This document shows positions 1 through 8,053 of a stretch of DNA of 64,000 nucleotides, piece by piece; the first letter of the stretch is position 1, and each line of letters opens with the position of its first letter. The translations under genes and the position numbers were made by a program. The notes beneath the pieces are model-generated. The model was given only the letters and a program-made list of their open reading frames with translations. It did no database searches and was not told the origin of the DNA. Source of the stretch: Streptomyces pactum (GTDB lineage Bacteria > Actinomycetota > Actinomycetes > Streptomycetales > Streptomycetaceae); contig NZ_CP019724.1 of the NCBI RefSeq assembly GCF_002005225.1, forward strand, positions 4,590,501 through 4,654,500. Reading direction: 5' to 3'.

Positions 1-2
1 TC

Positions 3-1097
3 TACGAGCGCCCCTACGCCCGCCCCGACTGGCAGGACGCCCTCCAGGCCGACGACGCGAACAAGCTGCCCCGGCCGGAGACGGGCGAGCAGCTCAAGGC
101 CCAGGTCCTGAAGCTGGTCGGGTCCCCGAACCAGGCGTCCAAGCAGTGGATCACCCAGCAGTACGACCACTTCGTGCAGGGCAACACCGTCCTCGCCCAG
201 CCCGAGGACTCGGGCATGATCCGCGTGGACGAGGAGTCCGGCCTCGGCGTGGCCATCGCGACCGACGGCAACGGCCGGTACGCCAAGCTCGACCCGTACA
301 CGGGAGCGCAGCTCGCCCTGGCGGAGGCCTACCGCAATGTGGCGACGACCGGTGCGAAGCCCCTCGCCGTCTCCGACTGCCTGAACTTCGGCTCGCCCGA
401 GGACCCGGCGGTGATGTGGCAGTTCGCGGAGGCCGTGCGCGGCCTGGCGGACGGCTGCCTGCAGCTCGGCACCCCGGTGACCGGCGGCAACGTCTCGCTC
501 TACAACCAGACCGGCGAGGCCGCCATCCACCCGACCCCGGTGGTCGCGGTCCTCGGCGTCATCGACGACGTGGCCCGCCGCACGCCGGTCGCCTTCCAGG
601 AGGAGGGCCAACTGCTCTACCTCCTCGGCGACACGCGTGAGGAGTTCGGCGGCTCGGCCTGGTCCCAGGTCATCCACGACCACCTCGGCGGCCTGCCCCC
701 GCAGGTCGACCTGGAGCGCGAGCGCCTGCTGGCCGAGATCCTGATCTCCGCCTCCCGCGACGGCATGATCGACTCCGCGCACGACCTGTCCGACGGCGGT
801 CTGGTCCAGGCGGTCGTCGAGTCGGCGCTGCTCGGGGAGAAGGGCGCGCGGCTGGTCGTACCGGACGGACTCGACGCCTTCACCTTCCTGTTCTCGGAGT
901 CGGCGGGCCGCGCGGTCGTCGCCGTCCCGCGCTCGGAGGAGCTGCGCTTCAACGACATGTGCGGCGCGCGCGGCCTGCCCGCGACCCGCGTCGGTGTCGT
1001 GGACGGGGACGCGGTGGAGGTCCAGGGCGAGTTCTCGCTCCCGCTGGCCGAGCTGCGCGAGGCCCACGAGGGCACGATTCCGGCGCTGCTCGCGTAG
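3..1097 (+). CDS. purL: Phosphoribosylformylglycinamidine synthase subunit PurL, 3' part
   Basis: The gene is open at the left edge and reads in frame from base 3, so only the C-terminal ~364 residues are present. PurL is the synthetase subunit of FGAM synthase, which uses ATP and glutamine-derived ammonia to convert FGAR to FGAM in purine biosynthesis. Visible family signatures are [41 protein letters not shown] and the C-terminal [18 protein letters not shown] glycine-rich segment. The small-subunit type (no glutaminase domain at the C-terminus) fits actinobacteria, which carry separate PurS and PurQ. The gene ends at a hairpin shared with the convergent neighbour. purF and purM lie 5.4 kb downstream on the same strand, so the purine genes are clustered but interrupted. 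Confidence 0.95.
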   Translation, partial: YERPYARPDWQDALQADDANKLPRPETGEQLKAQVLKLVGSPNQASKQWITQQYDHFVQGNTVLAQPEDSGMIRVDEESGLGVAIATDGNGRYAKLDPYTGAQLALAEAYRNVATTGAKPLAVSDCLNFGSPEDPAVMWQFAEAVRGLADGCLQLGTPVTGGNVSLYNQTGEAAIHPTPVVAVLGVIDDVARRTPVAFQEEGQLLYLLGDTREEFGGSAWSQVIHDHLGGLPPQVDLERERLLAEILISASRDGMIDSAHDLSDGGLVQAVVESALLGEKGARLVVPDGLDAFTFLFSESAGRAVVAVPRSEELRFNDMCGARGLPATRVGVVDGDAVEVQGEFSLPLAELREAHEGTIPALLA

Positions 1098-1112
1098 AAG
1101 GCCTGTGCAGTC

Positions 1113-1142
1113 GAGGTCCCGTCCGGTTCCGGGCGGGACCTC
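1113..1142. terminator. Hairpin between convergent purL and Uma2 gene
   Basis: GAGGTCCCGTCC pairs with GGGCGGGACCTC around a short loop, 15 bp after the purL stop codon and just before the stop of the minus-strand gene. A shared bidirectional terminator is the natural reading. Confidence 0.6.
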
Positions 1143-1148
1143 GCCGTT

Positions 1149-1733
1149 TCAACGCACGTAGCTCTTGAGGATCTCCGTGTCGAGTTCGATGCCGACCGGG
1201 TCGGGGAGGACCAACGTCTCGCCGAACTTCGTGACCCGGGCGTCCCGGTAGCCGCCTACCCGACGGTCCGGGCTGCTGTGCACCGTGACTGTGCGGTTGT
1301 CACGGTCGATCAGCAGGTACAGGGGGATTCCGGCCTGTCCGTACGCGGCTGGCTTCTCGTGCCGGTCCGGTCGGTCGGTGTCCGAGTCGTACGAGGTGAC
1401 CTCGACGACCATGAGTGCTCCGGCCGGGTCGGCCCATTCGCCGTGTCCCGCGAAATGAGCCTCGGGCGCGATCACGGCGTCCGGCCGCGCTCTGCTCTGC
1501 CGGTACGCGTCGACGCGGAGGCCTCGCGCGTGGTAGAGGTCCAGGTCCGGCCGGGCTTGCATACAGCGCTTGGCCAGCCAGGACACGATGGTGTCGTGAT
1601 CCCCGTCGGTCACTCGTTTGACCCCGATCCGTCCGTCGATGAACTCCAACGTGACGGTCTCGGGGGCGGTGGACGCGATCGTTTCGAACTCGTCCACCGA
1701 CATCTGAGACGTGTGCTCGGCCATAACCGTCAT
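1149..1733 (-). CDS. Uma2 family (DUF820) endonuclease-fold protein
   Basis: This 194-aa protein has the DUF820/Uma2 layout, a PD-(D/E)XK-type fold of unknown biological role that is heavily expanded in Streptomyces. Visible signatures are RPDAVIAPE (the D of the motif), MVVEVTSYDSDTDRPDRHEK (E-V-x-S...D...K) and AYGQAGIPLYLLID, which together hold the presumed metal-binding residues. I chose the ATG at 1733 because GGGAGGAGG sits 7 bases upstream; the frame is open further upstream, but that stretch overlaps the promoter side. It is transcribed divergently from the ArsR-like gene across a perfect palindrome. Substrate and function are unknown. Confidence 0.85.
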   Translation of the reverse strand: MTVMAEHTSQMSVDEFETIASTAPETVTLEFIDGRIGVKRVTDGDHDTIVSWLAKRCMQARPDLDLYHARGLRVDAYRQSRARPDAVIAPEAHFAGHGEWADPAGALMVVEVTSYDSDTDRPDRHEKPAAYGQAGIPLYLLIDRDNRTVTVHSSPDRRVGGYRDARVTKFGETLVLPDPVGIELDTEILKSYVR

Positions 1734-1829
1734 GTTGCACCTCCTCCCAGGCGCGGACCAGCGTTTCGGGGCGGCGGCGCTCCCGGGCCGCCTTTCGCGG
1801 CCAGACACACGTACGAGTGACTCTTGCGC

Positions 1830-1853
1830 GAGATTACGTAGCTACGTAATCTC
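1830..1853. promoter_or_regulatory. Perfect 24-bp palindrome, probable operator
   Basis: Two GAGATTACGTAG half-sites meet head to head with no spacer, 7 bp upstream of the GTG start of the winged-helix gene and within the divergent promoter region. The position and symmetry suit a dimeric repressor such as the neighbouring ArsR-like protein. Confidence 0.6.
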
Positions 1854-1859
1854 GTACGA

Positions 1860-2363
1860 GTGGAGCAACTGGAAGAACGTGTGGCCGATCTCGAACGGCG
1901 GCTAGCCGCACTGGAAGCCACCGACCGGTCCGCACCTCGCCCCAAGGAGGGCGACCTCTGGGCCCTGGAGCGGCTGAAGGAGCAGCTCGCCGAGCTGGGG
2001 GCGGCAGCCGGAGGGGTGCTGTTCACCGGCTCCGTGCGCCTGCCGACCGGGGAGCAGTACGCCTGGCAGCACGGCGCCCTGACCGAGGGCCTGCTGGAGG
2101 CCGACTGGGCCGAGGCCGCCGAGGCCTTCGCCGCGCTCGGTCATCCCGTCCGGCTGCGGCTGCTGCGCGAGATTCTCGGCGGCCGGCGCACCGCCGCGGA
2201 GCTGGCCGAGCTGGACGAGGTGGGCACGACCGGCCAGGTCTACCACCACCTCCGCCAGCTCACCGGCGCCGGCTGGCTGCACACCACCGGCCGGGGCCGC
2301 CACGAGGTGCCGGCGGGGCGGGTCGTACCGCTGCTGGTGGCGCTCTCGGCGGCCCGGGGCTGA
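1860..2363 (+). CDS. ArsR-like winged-helix transcriptional regulator
   Basis: The 167-aa protein starts at GTG 1860. Residues 1-45 (EQLEERVADLERRLAALE) form a coiled coil. Residues ~80-165 form a winged helix: AFAALGHPVRLRLLREIL is the classic ArsR helix, TAAELAELDEVGTTGQVYHHLRQL the recognition HTH, and GWLHTTGRGRHEVPAGR the wing. No cysteine metal site is visible, so it is not a classical metal sensor. It lies immediately beside the 24-bp palindrome, so autoregulation is likely (inference). Its ligand is unknown. Confidence 0.82.
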   Translation: MEQLEERVADLERRLAALEATDRSAPRPKEGDLWALERLKEQLAELGAAAGGVLFTGSVRLPTGEQYAWQHGALTEGLLEADWAEAAEAFAALGHPVRLRLLREILGGRRTAAELAELDEVGTTGQVYHHLRQLTGAGWLHTTGRGRHEVPAGRVVPLLVALSAARG

Positions 2364-2413
2364 CCGGCGGAAACGGTGCGATCCGAGCCGGTCGGGCCAG
2401 ACCGGCCCAGCGC

Positions 2414-2541
2414 GACCAGCTCAAGGCCAGACCAGCTCAAGGCACGACCAGCTCAAGGCCAGATCAGCTCAAGGCCAGATCAGCTCAAGGCACGACCAGC
2501 TCAAGGCACGACCTGATCAAGATGCGACCTGATCAAGATGC
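2414..2541. repeat. Eight tandem copies of a 16-bp repeat
   Basis: The unit is GACCAGCTCAAGGCCA. Copies 1-6 vary only at the third base (C/T) and the last two bases (CA/AC), and copies 7-8 read GACCTGATCAAGATGC. The array ends 36 bp before the start of the M23 peptidase gene. It lies outside any credible reading frame and could be a regulatory array or replication slippage. Confidence 0.85.
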
Positions 2542-2577
2542 GAGCAAGGTCCGATCAAAGTGAGACCAGGGGGAACC

Positions 2578-3423
2578 ATGTCCGCACGCAAGCTAGCCAT
2601 GATCACCTTCCGGGCGCTGCAACTGGGCTTCATCGCCCTGGTGACCGCCCACATCGTCTTCGACTTCGGGTATCCGGGATGGTGGAACTTCCTGCCGCTG
2701 GCCTCGGCCTTCGTGCTGATCACGGTGGTCAACCGGTGGGGCGGTGCCCCGGACGCCCCGCGCGCCGCACGTGAACCCGTCGAGGTCCGCCCGCCCGTCA
2801 CCGGCCGCTGGTCCGCGCTGAACAGCCCCGCCGACCGCACCCCCAGCCACGGCGTCCACGCCTACGGCCAGACCTTCGCCATCGACCTGGTGGCGGAGCC
2901 GGAGCCAGGCGCCCGCCCCGGCTTCCGCGCCCTGTGGCCGATCGCCCGCCGCAGCCGCGACTTCCCGGCGTTCGGCGCCCCGCTGCTCGCGGTCGCCGAC
3001 GGCACGGTGGTCCGGACCGACGACACCCAGCGCGACCACCTCAGCCGCAACTCGCTGCCCGCGCTGCTGTACCTGATGCTCGTCGAGGGCTCGGTCCGCG
3101 AGATGGGCGGCGTCCGCCGGATCGTCGGCAACCACCTGGTGCTGGACCTCGGCGACGGCACGTACGCCATGTACGCCCATGTGCGGCGCGGTTCGTTCGC
3201 CGTCCGCGAGGGCGACCGGGTGCACGCCGGCCAACTCGTGGCCCGGTGCGGCAACTCCGGCAACTCCACCGAACCGCACGTCCACTTCCAGCTCATGGAC
3301 GGCCCCGACCCGGACACCGCCCGGGGCGTCCCCTTCACCTGGCACGGCGTCGGCGTCCCGCGCAACGGCGAGGTCTTCGACGTACCCGAACCGGCGGACC
3401 ACGCCTCCCACAACGGCTGTTAG
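2578..3423 (+). CDS. Membrane-anchored M23 (LytM-type) peptidase
   Basis: The 281-aa protein starts at ATG 2578 behind AGGGGGAACC. Two hydrophobic helices occupy residues ~10-50 (FRALQLGFIALVTAHIVF and NFLPLASAFVLITVV). The rest is an extracytoplasmic LytM domain: SHGVHAYGQTFAIDL supplies the H/D zinc-ligand region, GNHLVLDLGDGTYAMYAHV the conserved core, and STEPHVHFQLMD the HxH motif. The Y/G context fits lysostaphin-like endopeptidases that cut peptidoglycan cross-bridges. The spacing between the first ligands is unusual (H-AYGQTFAI-D), so the catalytic state is uncertain. It follows the 16-bp tandem array; the next gene begins 65 bp downstream. Confidence 0.8.
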   Translation: MSARKLAMITFRALQLGFIALVTAHIVFDFGYPGWWNFLPLASAFVLITVVNRWGGAPDAPRAAREPVEVRPPVTGRWSALNSPADRTPSHGVHAYGQTFAIDLVAEPEPGARPGFRALWPIARRSRDFPAFGAPLLAVADGTVVRTDDTQRDHLSRNSLPALLYLMLVEGSVREMGGVRRIVGNHLVLDLGDGTYAMYAHVRRGSFAVREGDRVHAGQLVARCGNSGNSTEPHVHFQLMDGPDPDTARGVPFTWHGVGVPRNGEVFDVPEPADHASHNGC

Positions 3424-3488
3424 CTTCGTCGGACAGTCGCGGAACCGGTGGGGCAGCCGAGGGCCGCGTACGGGAAAACGGGGGAGCG

Positions 3489-4721
3489 ATGCGGGTTCCG
3501 GACGGTGTGCGCAAGTCCGTGAACGTCGTGCTGTGTCTGGCCGCCGTCGTGGCGATCGGCTGGAGCGGCCGCGAGATATGGCGGGTGTGGGACGGCAGGC
3601 GGCAGATCGACGAGGCCTGCGCGGGACTCGTCCCGGCCGGGCGGGTGCTGGCGCTCTCCCCGGCCGGCGGCAGGATCACCCACCGCGACGCCGCCGAGGG
3701 CGTGATCGACCTCGGCGCCGGGACCGCGCAGGACTGCGAGCTCTTCAGCACCGAGGCCGGGGAGAAGGACGGCGAGGAGCGAGGCGGGCGGTGGTTCTTC
3801 ACGGGCGCGGTGGGCGTGCTGCCGGCGGACCGCCCCCTGATCGCCGACGGTCCGCTGGAGGACCTCGTCGACAGCTACGGCGGCCCCACCCACCCCGACC
3901 AGCCGCTCGGCGGCGGCATCGCGGGGTGGGTGACGGAGTCCGGCGTCGTCGTCCAGCTCCCGTGCGCCGAGGGCCGGCTGAACGGCCGGGCGGTGACGGC
4001 CCTGTGGGCACGGGCGTCCCTGCAGAGCCCCGGGCGGCGGTTCACCGACGACGGCCAGCTCGGCGCGCACGACCGCGACGTCCTCGCCGAGACCGCCGTG
4101 ATCACCGCCAACAACCTCGCCGGGCGGCTGGGCTGCGCCGGCCGGCTGCCCGACCCCCCGCAGGACGTCCCGGCGCTGCCCGAGGGCCCCGTTCCGGCGG
4201 CGCGTGCCGAGGGCACCTGCGCCTGGTACGGCAAGGCCGGTTTCGCCCGCCGGGAAGGATTCCCGGACCAGGTCGTCGAGAGCCGCACGGACGACCGGCT
4301 GTGGGACCAGCGGTGCGGCCTCGTACTCAGTGAGAGCCGGGCGAGCGCGCTCTACCTGACCGAGGGGAGCGAGCACCACGTCAGCCGCCCGGAACGCCCC
4401 GGCCGGTGGTTCGTCTCGCTGCACACCTACGCCGGCGAGGAGGCGAAGACCCTCCTGCTCACCAGCACCAACCCGCGCGAGGACCCCGAGCCCGCGACGC
4501 CCGGCCGGGCCGGACGCAGTACCGAGGACCCGATCTGGTGGGCGTCCTCCGTCTGCGACGGGAAGCCGCAGATCCACACCATGACCGTCTCCCTGGGGTA
4601 CCACAGCATCATGACCCCGCGGATGGCGCAGGTCTTCCGCGCCTACGTCACCGACGTGACGGACCGCCGCCACTGCACGGACCTGGTATTTCCCGAGAGC
4701 GCCGCCTTCCGCGCCGACTAG
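3489..4721 (+). CDS. Single-pass membrane protein of unknown function
   Basis: The protein is 410 aa from ATG 3489, chosen for the GGGGGAGCG sequence directly upstream. Residues ~9-25 (SVNVVLCLAAVVAIGWSG) form one signal anchor, and the remainder is soluble, acidic and probably extracytoplasmic. Cysteines recur in paired contexts (DEACAGL, AQDCELF, QLPCAEG, GTCAWYG, QRCGLVL, SVCDGKP, RHCTDLV), suggesting disulfides. The sequence looks like two related halves, each with a CxxG-type core followed by a W-F-F/V segment. I recognise no catalytic motif. It is typical of streptomycete-specific secreted proteins. Confidence 0.7.
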   Translation: MRVPDGVRKSVNVVLCLAAVVAIGWSGREIWRVWDGRRQIDEACAGLVPAGRVLALSPAGGRITHRDAAEGVIDLGAGTAQDCELFSTEAGEKDGEERGGRWFFTGAVGVLPADRPLIADGPLEDLVDSYGGPTHPDQPLGGGIAGWVTESGVVVQLPCAEGRLNGRAVTALWARASLQSPGRRFTDDGQLGAHDRDVLAETAVITANNLAGRLGCAGRLPDPPQDVPALPEGPVPAARAEGTCAWYGKAGFARREGFPDQVVESRTDDRLWDQRCGLVLSESRASALYLTEGSEHHVSRPERPGRWFVSLHTYAGEEAKTLLLTSTNPREDPEPATPGRAGRSTEDPIWWASSVCDGKPQIHTMTVSLGYHSIMTPRMAQVFRAYVTDVTDRRHCTDLVFPESAAFRAD

Positions 4722-4731
4722 GCTCGCCGCC

Positions 4732-5529
4732 ATGCCGCCCGCCAGGAAACGCCCCCGCGCCTACGATCCCGCCCGCACCCGCACCGCCGTACTGGCCCAG
4801 TTCGGGAACGTGCGGGCGGCCGTCCGCACCCTCACGCCCGAACAGCTCGCCCGGCCGACCCGGCTCGGCGACTGGACCGTGCGGGAGCTGGTGGCGCACA
4901 TCGGGACGGCCCTGACGGCGGTGGACCGGCTGCTCGGCGAGCCCGAACCCGTACGGCAGGACGGGCACCTGCTCGACTGGCCGTTCGCGATCGCCGCCGA
5001 CGCGGACGCCATCGCCGCCACCGCCCGGCGCCTCGCGGCCGAGCACCCCGACCCCGACGCCCACCTGGCCGAGGCCGAGCGGCGCTTCACCGGCCGCCTC
5101 GACACCCACCCCGGCACCCGCCTGCTGCCCACCAGCGCGGGCGCCCTGCCGCTCGCCGACTACGTCGTCACCCGCACCGTCGAGCTGGTCGTCCACACCG
5201 ACGACCTGAACGCCGCCGTGCCCGGCCTCGACGTGCCGTACGACCGGCAGGCCCTGGCCGCCGCGACCCGGCTGCTGGCCGACGCGCTCGCCGCGAAGGT
5301 GCCCGGCGGCTCGACGGAGGTGCGGATCCCGCCGTACGCCGTCGTGCAGTGCGTCGAAGGCCCCCGGCACACCCGCGGCACCCCGCCCAACGTCGTCGAG
5401 ACCGACCCGCTGACCTGGGTCCGGCTGGCCGCCGGGCGGCTGGCCTGGGAGGACGCCGTGGCCGGGGCGAAAGTGAGCGCGAGCGGGGAGCGGGCCGACC
5501 TCGGAGGGCTGCTGCCGCTGCTCACCTGA
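4732..5529 (+). CDS. DinB/maleylpyruvate isomerase-fold, sterol carrier family protein
   Basis: The 265-aa protein begins 10 bp after the previous stop. The N-terminal half is the mycothiol-dependent maleylpyruvate isomerase/DinB-type helical bundle, with ARPTRLGDWTVRELVAHI and DYVVTRTVELVVHTDDL as signature segments. Their histidines (H in VAHI; H in VVHTDD) match metal-binding positions of this fold. The C-terminal ~70 residues (PPYAVVQCVEGPRHTRGTPP, DPLTWVRLAAGR) resemble the sterol-carrier-like domain fused to these enzymes. Members use mycothiol as cofactor, but the substrate here is unknown. In streptomycetes this gene habitually lies close to purF. Confidence 0.8.
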   Translation: MPPARKRPRAYDPARTRTAVLAQFGNVRAAVRTLTPEQLARPTRLGDWTVRELVAHIGTALTAVDRLLGEPEPVRQDGHLLDWPFAIAADADAIAATARRLAAEHPDPDAHLAEAERRFTGRLDTHPGTRLLPTSAGALPLADYVVTRTVELVVHTDDLNAAVPGLDVPYDRQALAAATRLLADALAAKVPGGSTEVRIPPYAVVQCVEGPRHTRGTPPNVVETDPLTWVRLAAGRLAWEDAVAGAKVSASGERADLGGLLPLLT

Positions 5530-5564
5530 GCAGGGGGGAACCAGATCCTCCGCGCCTCCGTCGA

Positions 5565-6413
5565 ATGGGCATGTACAGGCAGAAGCAGCAGCGCAGCAGG
5601 ACCCTGACCGTGACGGCAGTCGCCGCGCTCGTGCCGCTCGCGGCGGCCTGCGGGAGCGAGAAGGCCGACGGCGGCAGCGGCTTCGCCGGTGCCGGCAAGC
5701 CCCTCACCGGCGTGCGGTGGAGCATCGACAGCGTCACCGTGGACGGCACCACCCACCAGGCCCCCGACGCGGCGCGGGTCCGGATCGACGACAGCGGCGA
5801 GGCGGAGGGCAGCACCGGCTGCAACACCTTCAGTGCCCGCGCCGCCGTCGACGGCGAACGCGTCCGGATCAGCGACGCCATGTTCACCGAGAAGGCCTGC
5901 GAGAAGACGCCCGTCGACTTCGAGAAGTCCCTCGGCCGCACCCTCACCACCGGACCGCTCACCACCGAGGCCGAGGGCGAGCGACTGACCCTGACGACCT
6001 CCTCCGGCGACACCGTCCGGCTCAGCAGGCAGCCGGACGCGCCCCTGTACGGCACGAAGTGGACCGTCACCGTCCCGGGCCGGAAGGACACGGCGGGCCG
6101 GAAGGACACGGCAAGCCGGAAGGACACGGCGGGCCGGAAGGGCAGCGCCCATCTCGCCTTCGACCGGGACGCGAAGACCGTCTCCGGCCGCCTCCCCTGC
6201 AACCACGTCAACGCCGCGGCCACCGTCAGCGACGGACATATCACCCTCGGCACCCCGTCCACCACCCGAATGATGTGCGAAGGCTCACTCATGGACGCCG
6301 AGAAGCGGATACTGCGCCTCTTCGACGGCCGGGTCGACTACCGGATCGATCAGGAAACCCTCACGCTGACCAGCGAAGACGGCACCATCGTCCGAGCCAC
6401 GGCCGACCAGTGA
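5565..6413 (+). CDS. META domain-containing lipoprotein (HslJ-like)
   Basis: The 282-aa protein has an N-terminal basic region and hydrophobic stretch (LTVTAVAALVPLAAACG) ending in a lipobox-like cysteine, so it is probably exported and lipidated. Two META/HslJ repeats follow: residues ~45-150 (GVRWSIDSVTVDGTT, STGCNTFSARA, FTEKACE) and ~165-275 (LYGTKWTVTVPG, RLPCNHVNAAATV, RMMCEG). Between them a low-complexity linker, GRKDTAGRKDTASRKDTAG, comes from an 18-bp DNA repeat at about 6081-6140. HslJ homologues are linked to outer-layer stress and novobiocin resistance in other bacteria; the role here is unknown. Either ATG 5565 or 5571 could be the start. Confidence 0.8.
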   Translation: MGMYRQKQQRSRTLTVTAVAALVPLAAACGSEKADGGSGFAGAGKPLTGVRWSIDSVTVDGTTHQAPDAARVRIDDSGEAEGSTGCNTFSARAAVDGERVRISDAMFTEKACEKTPVDFEKSLGRTLTTGPLTTEAEGERLTLTTSSGDTVRLSRQPDAPLYGTKWTVTVPGRKDTAGRKDTASRKDTAGRKGSAHLAFDRDAKTVSGRLPCNHVNAAATVSDGHITLGTPSTTRMMCEGSLMDAEKRILRLFDGRVDYRIDQETLTLTSEDGTIVRATADQ

Positions 6414-6475
6414 TCCACTCGTGAGCCCATGTCCCCAATTCGGACCAGTGGTCGATCTCGCCTACACTCGGAGAC

Positions 6476-8002
6476 GTGCCACGTGGTGACGGTCGACTCA
6501 ATCACGATCTGCTTCCCGGCGAGAAGGGCCCCCAGGACGCTTGTGGCGTCTTCGGTGTCTGGGCCCCGGGCGAAGAGGTCGCAAAGCTCACGTACTTCGG
6601 GCTCTACGCCCTCCAGCATCGGGGCCAGGAATCCGCGGGAATCGCGGTCAGCAACGGCTCCCAGATCCTCGTCTTCAAGGACATGGGCCTGGTTTCCCAG
6701 GTCTTCGACGAGACCTCCCTCGGTTCACTCCAGGGTCACATCGCGGTCGGTCACGCCCGCTACTCGACCACCGGTGCCTCCGTGTGGGAGAACGCCCAGC
6801 CGACGTTCCGTGCCACCGCGCAGGGCTCCATCGCGCTCGGGCACAACGGCAACCTCGTCAACACCGCCCAGCTCGCCGAGCTGGTCGCCGACCTGCCCAA
6901 GCAGGACGGCCGCTCCACGCGGGTCGCGGCGACCAACGACACCGACCTGGTCACCGCGCTGCTCGCGGGCCAGGTGGACGACGACGGCAAGCCGCTGACC
7001 ATCGAGGAGGCGGCCGGCAAGGTGCTGCCCCAGGTGCGCGGCGCCTTCTCCCTCGTCTTCATGGACGAGCACACCCTCTACGCCGCCCGTGACCCGCAGG
7101 GCATCCGCCCGCTGGTCCTCGGCCGCCTCGAGCGCGGCTGGGTGGTCGCCTCCGAGTCCGCCGCCCTCGACATCTGCGGCGCCAGCTTCGTCCGGGAGAT
7201 CGAGCCGGGCGAGTTCGTCGCCATCGACGAGAACGGCCTGCGCACTTCCCGATTCGCACAAGCGAAGCCCAAGGGCTGTGTCTTCGAGTACGTGTACCTG
7301 GCCCGCCCGGACACCGACATCGCCGGCCGCAACGTGTACCTCTCGCGTGTCGAGATGGGCCGCAAGCTGGCGAAGGAGGCCCCCGCCGAGGCCGACCTGG
7401 TCATAGCGACCCCGGAGTCCGGCACCCCCGCCGCCATCGGCTACGCCGAGGCCTCCGGCATCCCGTTCGGCGCCGGTCTGGTGAAGAACGCCTACGTCGG
7501 CCGCACCTTCATCCAGCCCTCGCAGACCATCCGCCAGCTCGGCATCCGCCTGAAGCTGAATCCCCTGAAGGAAGTCATCAAGGGCAAGCGGCTGGTCGTC
7601 GTGGACGACTCCATCGTCCGGGGCAACACCCAGCGGGCCCTGGTCCGCATGCTCCGCGAGGCCGGCGCCGCCGAGATCCACATCCGGATCTCGTCCCCGC
7701 CGGTGAAGTGGCCCTGCTTCTTCGGCATCGACTTCGCCACCCGCGCCGAGCTCATCGCCAACGGCATGAGCGTCGACGAGATCGGCACCTCGATGGGCGC
7801 CGACTCCCTGGCGTACATCTCCATCGACGGCATGATCGAGGCGACCACCATCGCCAAGCCGAACCTGTGCCGCGCCTGCTTCGACGGCGAGTACCCGATG
7901 GAGCTTCCCGACCCCGAGCTGCTCGGCAAGCAGCTCCTGGAGACCGAGCTGGCCGCCGGGCCCGCAGGTACGGCCGCCGCCGACGCCATCCGTCGCCCGT
8001 AG
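6476..8002 (+). CDS. purF: Amidophosphoribosyltransferase PurF
   Basis: PurF catalyses the first committed step of purine synthesis, turning PRPP and glutamine into phosphoribosylamine. The 508-aa protein starts at GTG 6476 with a ~22-residue propeptide. Cleavage before CGVFGVWAPGEEVAKL would free the nucleophilic Cys of the Ntn glutaminase domain. Further signatures are LQHRGQESAGIA, GHNGNLVNT, the PRPP-binding KRLVVVDDSIVRGNTQ, and a C-terminal cysteine set (WPCFFGID, NLCRACFDGEYP, plus KGCVFEYVY) typical of the [4Fe-4S] B. subtilis-type enzyme. purM follows after 51 bp, and the two are probably co-transcribed. Confidence 0.97.
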   Translation: MPRGDGRLNHDLLPGEKGPQDACGVFGVWAPGEEVAKLTYFGLYALQHRGQESAGIAVSNGSQILVFKDMGLVSQVFDETSLGSLQGHIAVGHARYSTTGASVWENAQPTFRATAQGSIALGHNGNLVNTAQLAELVADLPKQDGRSTRVAATNDTDLVTALLAGQVDDDGKPLTIEEAAGKVLPQVRGAFSLVFMDEHTLYAARDPQGIRPLVLGRLERGWVVASESAALDICGASFVREIEPGEFVAIDENGLRTSRFAQAKPKGCVFEYVYLARPDTDIAGRNVYLSRVEMGRKLAKEAPAEADLVIATPESGTPAAIGYAEASGIPFGAGLVKNAYVGRTFIQPSQTIRQLGIRLKLNPLKEVIKGKRLVVVDDSIVRGNTQRALVRMLREAGAAEIHIRISSPPVKWPCFFGIDFATRAELIANGMSVDEIGTSMGADSLAYISIDGMIEATTIAKPNLCRACFDGEYPMELPDPELLGKQLLETELAAGPAGTAAADAIRRP

Positions 8003-8053
8003 CCGTCCGCCTTCCTGGCCTTCCCGCCGTACGACACAAAGGTTCTCATCGTC

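Noticed and set aside
2414..2541. Tandem 16-bp array as a CRISPR
   Set aside because: Units are contiguous with no spacers.
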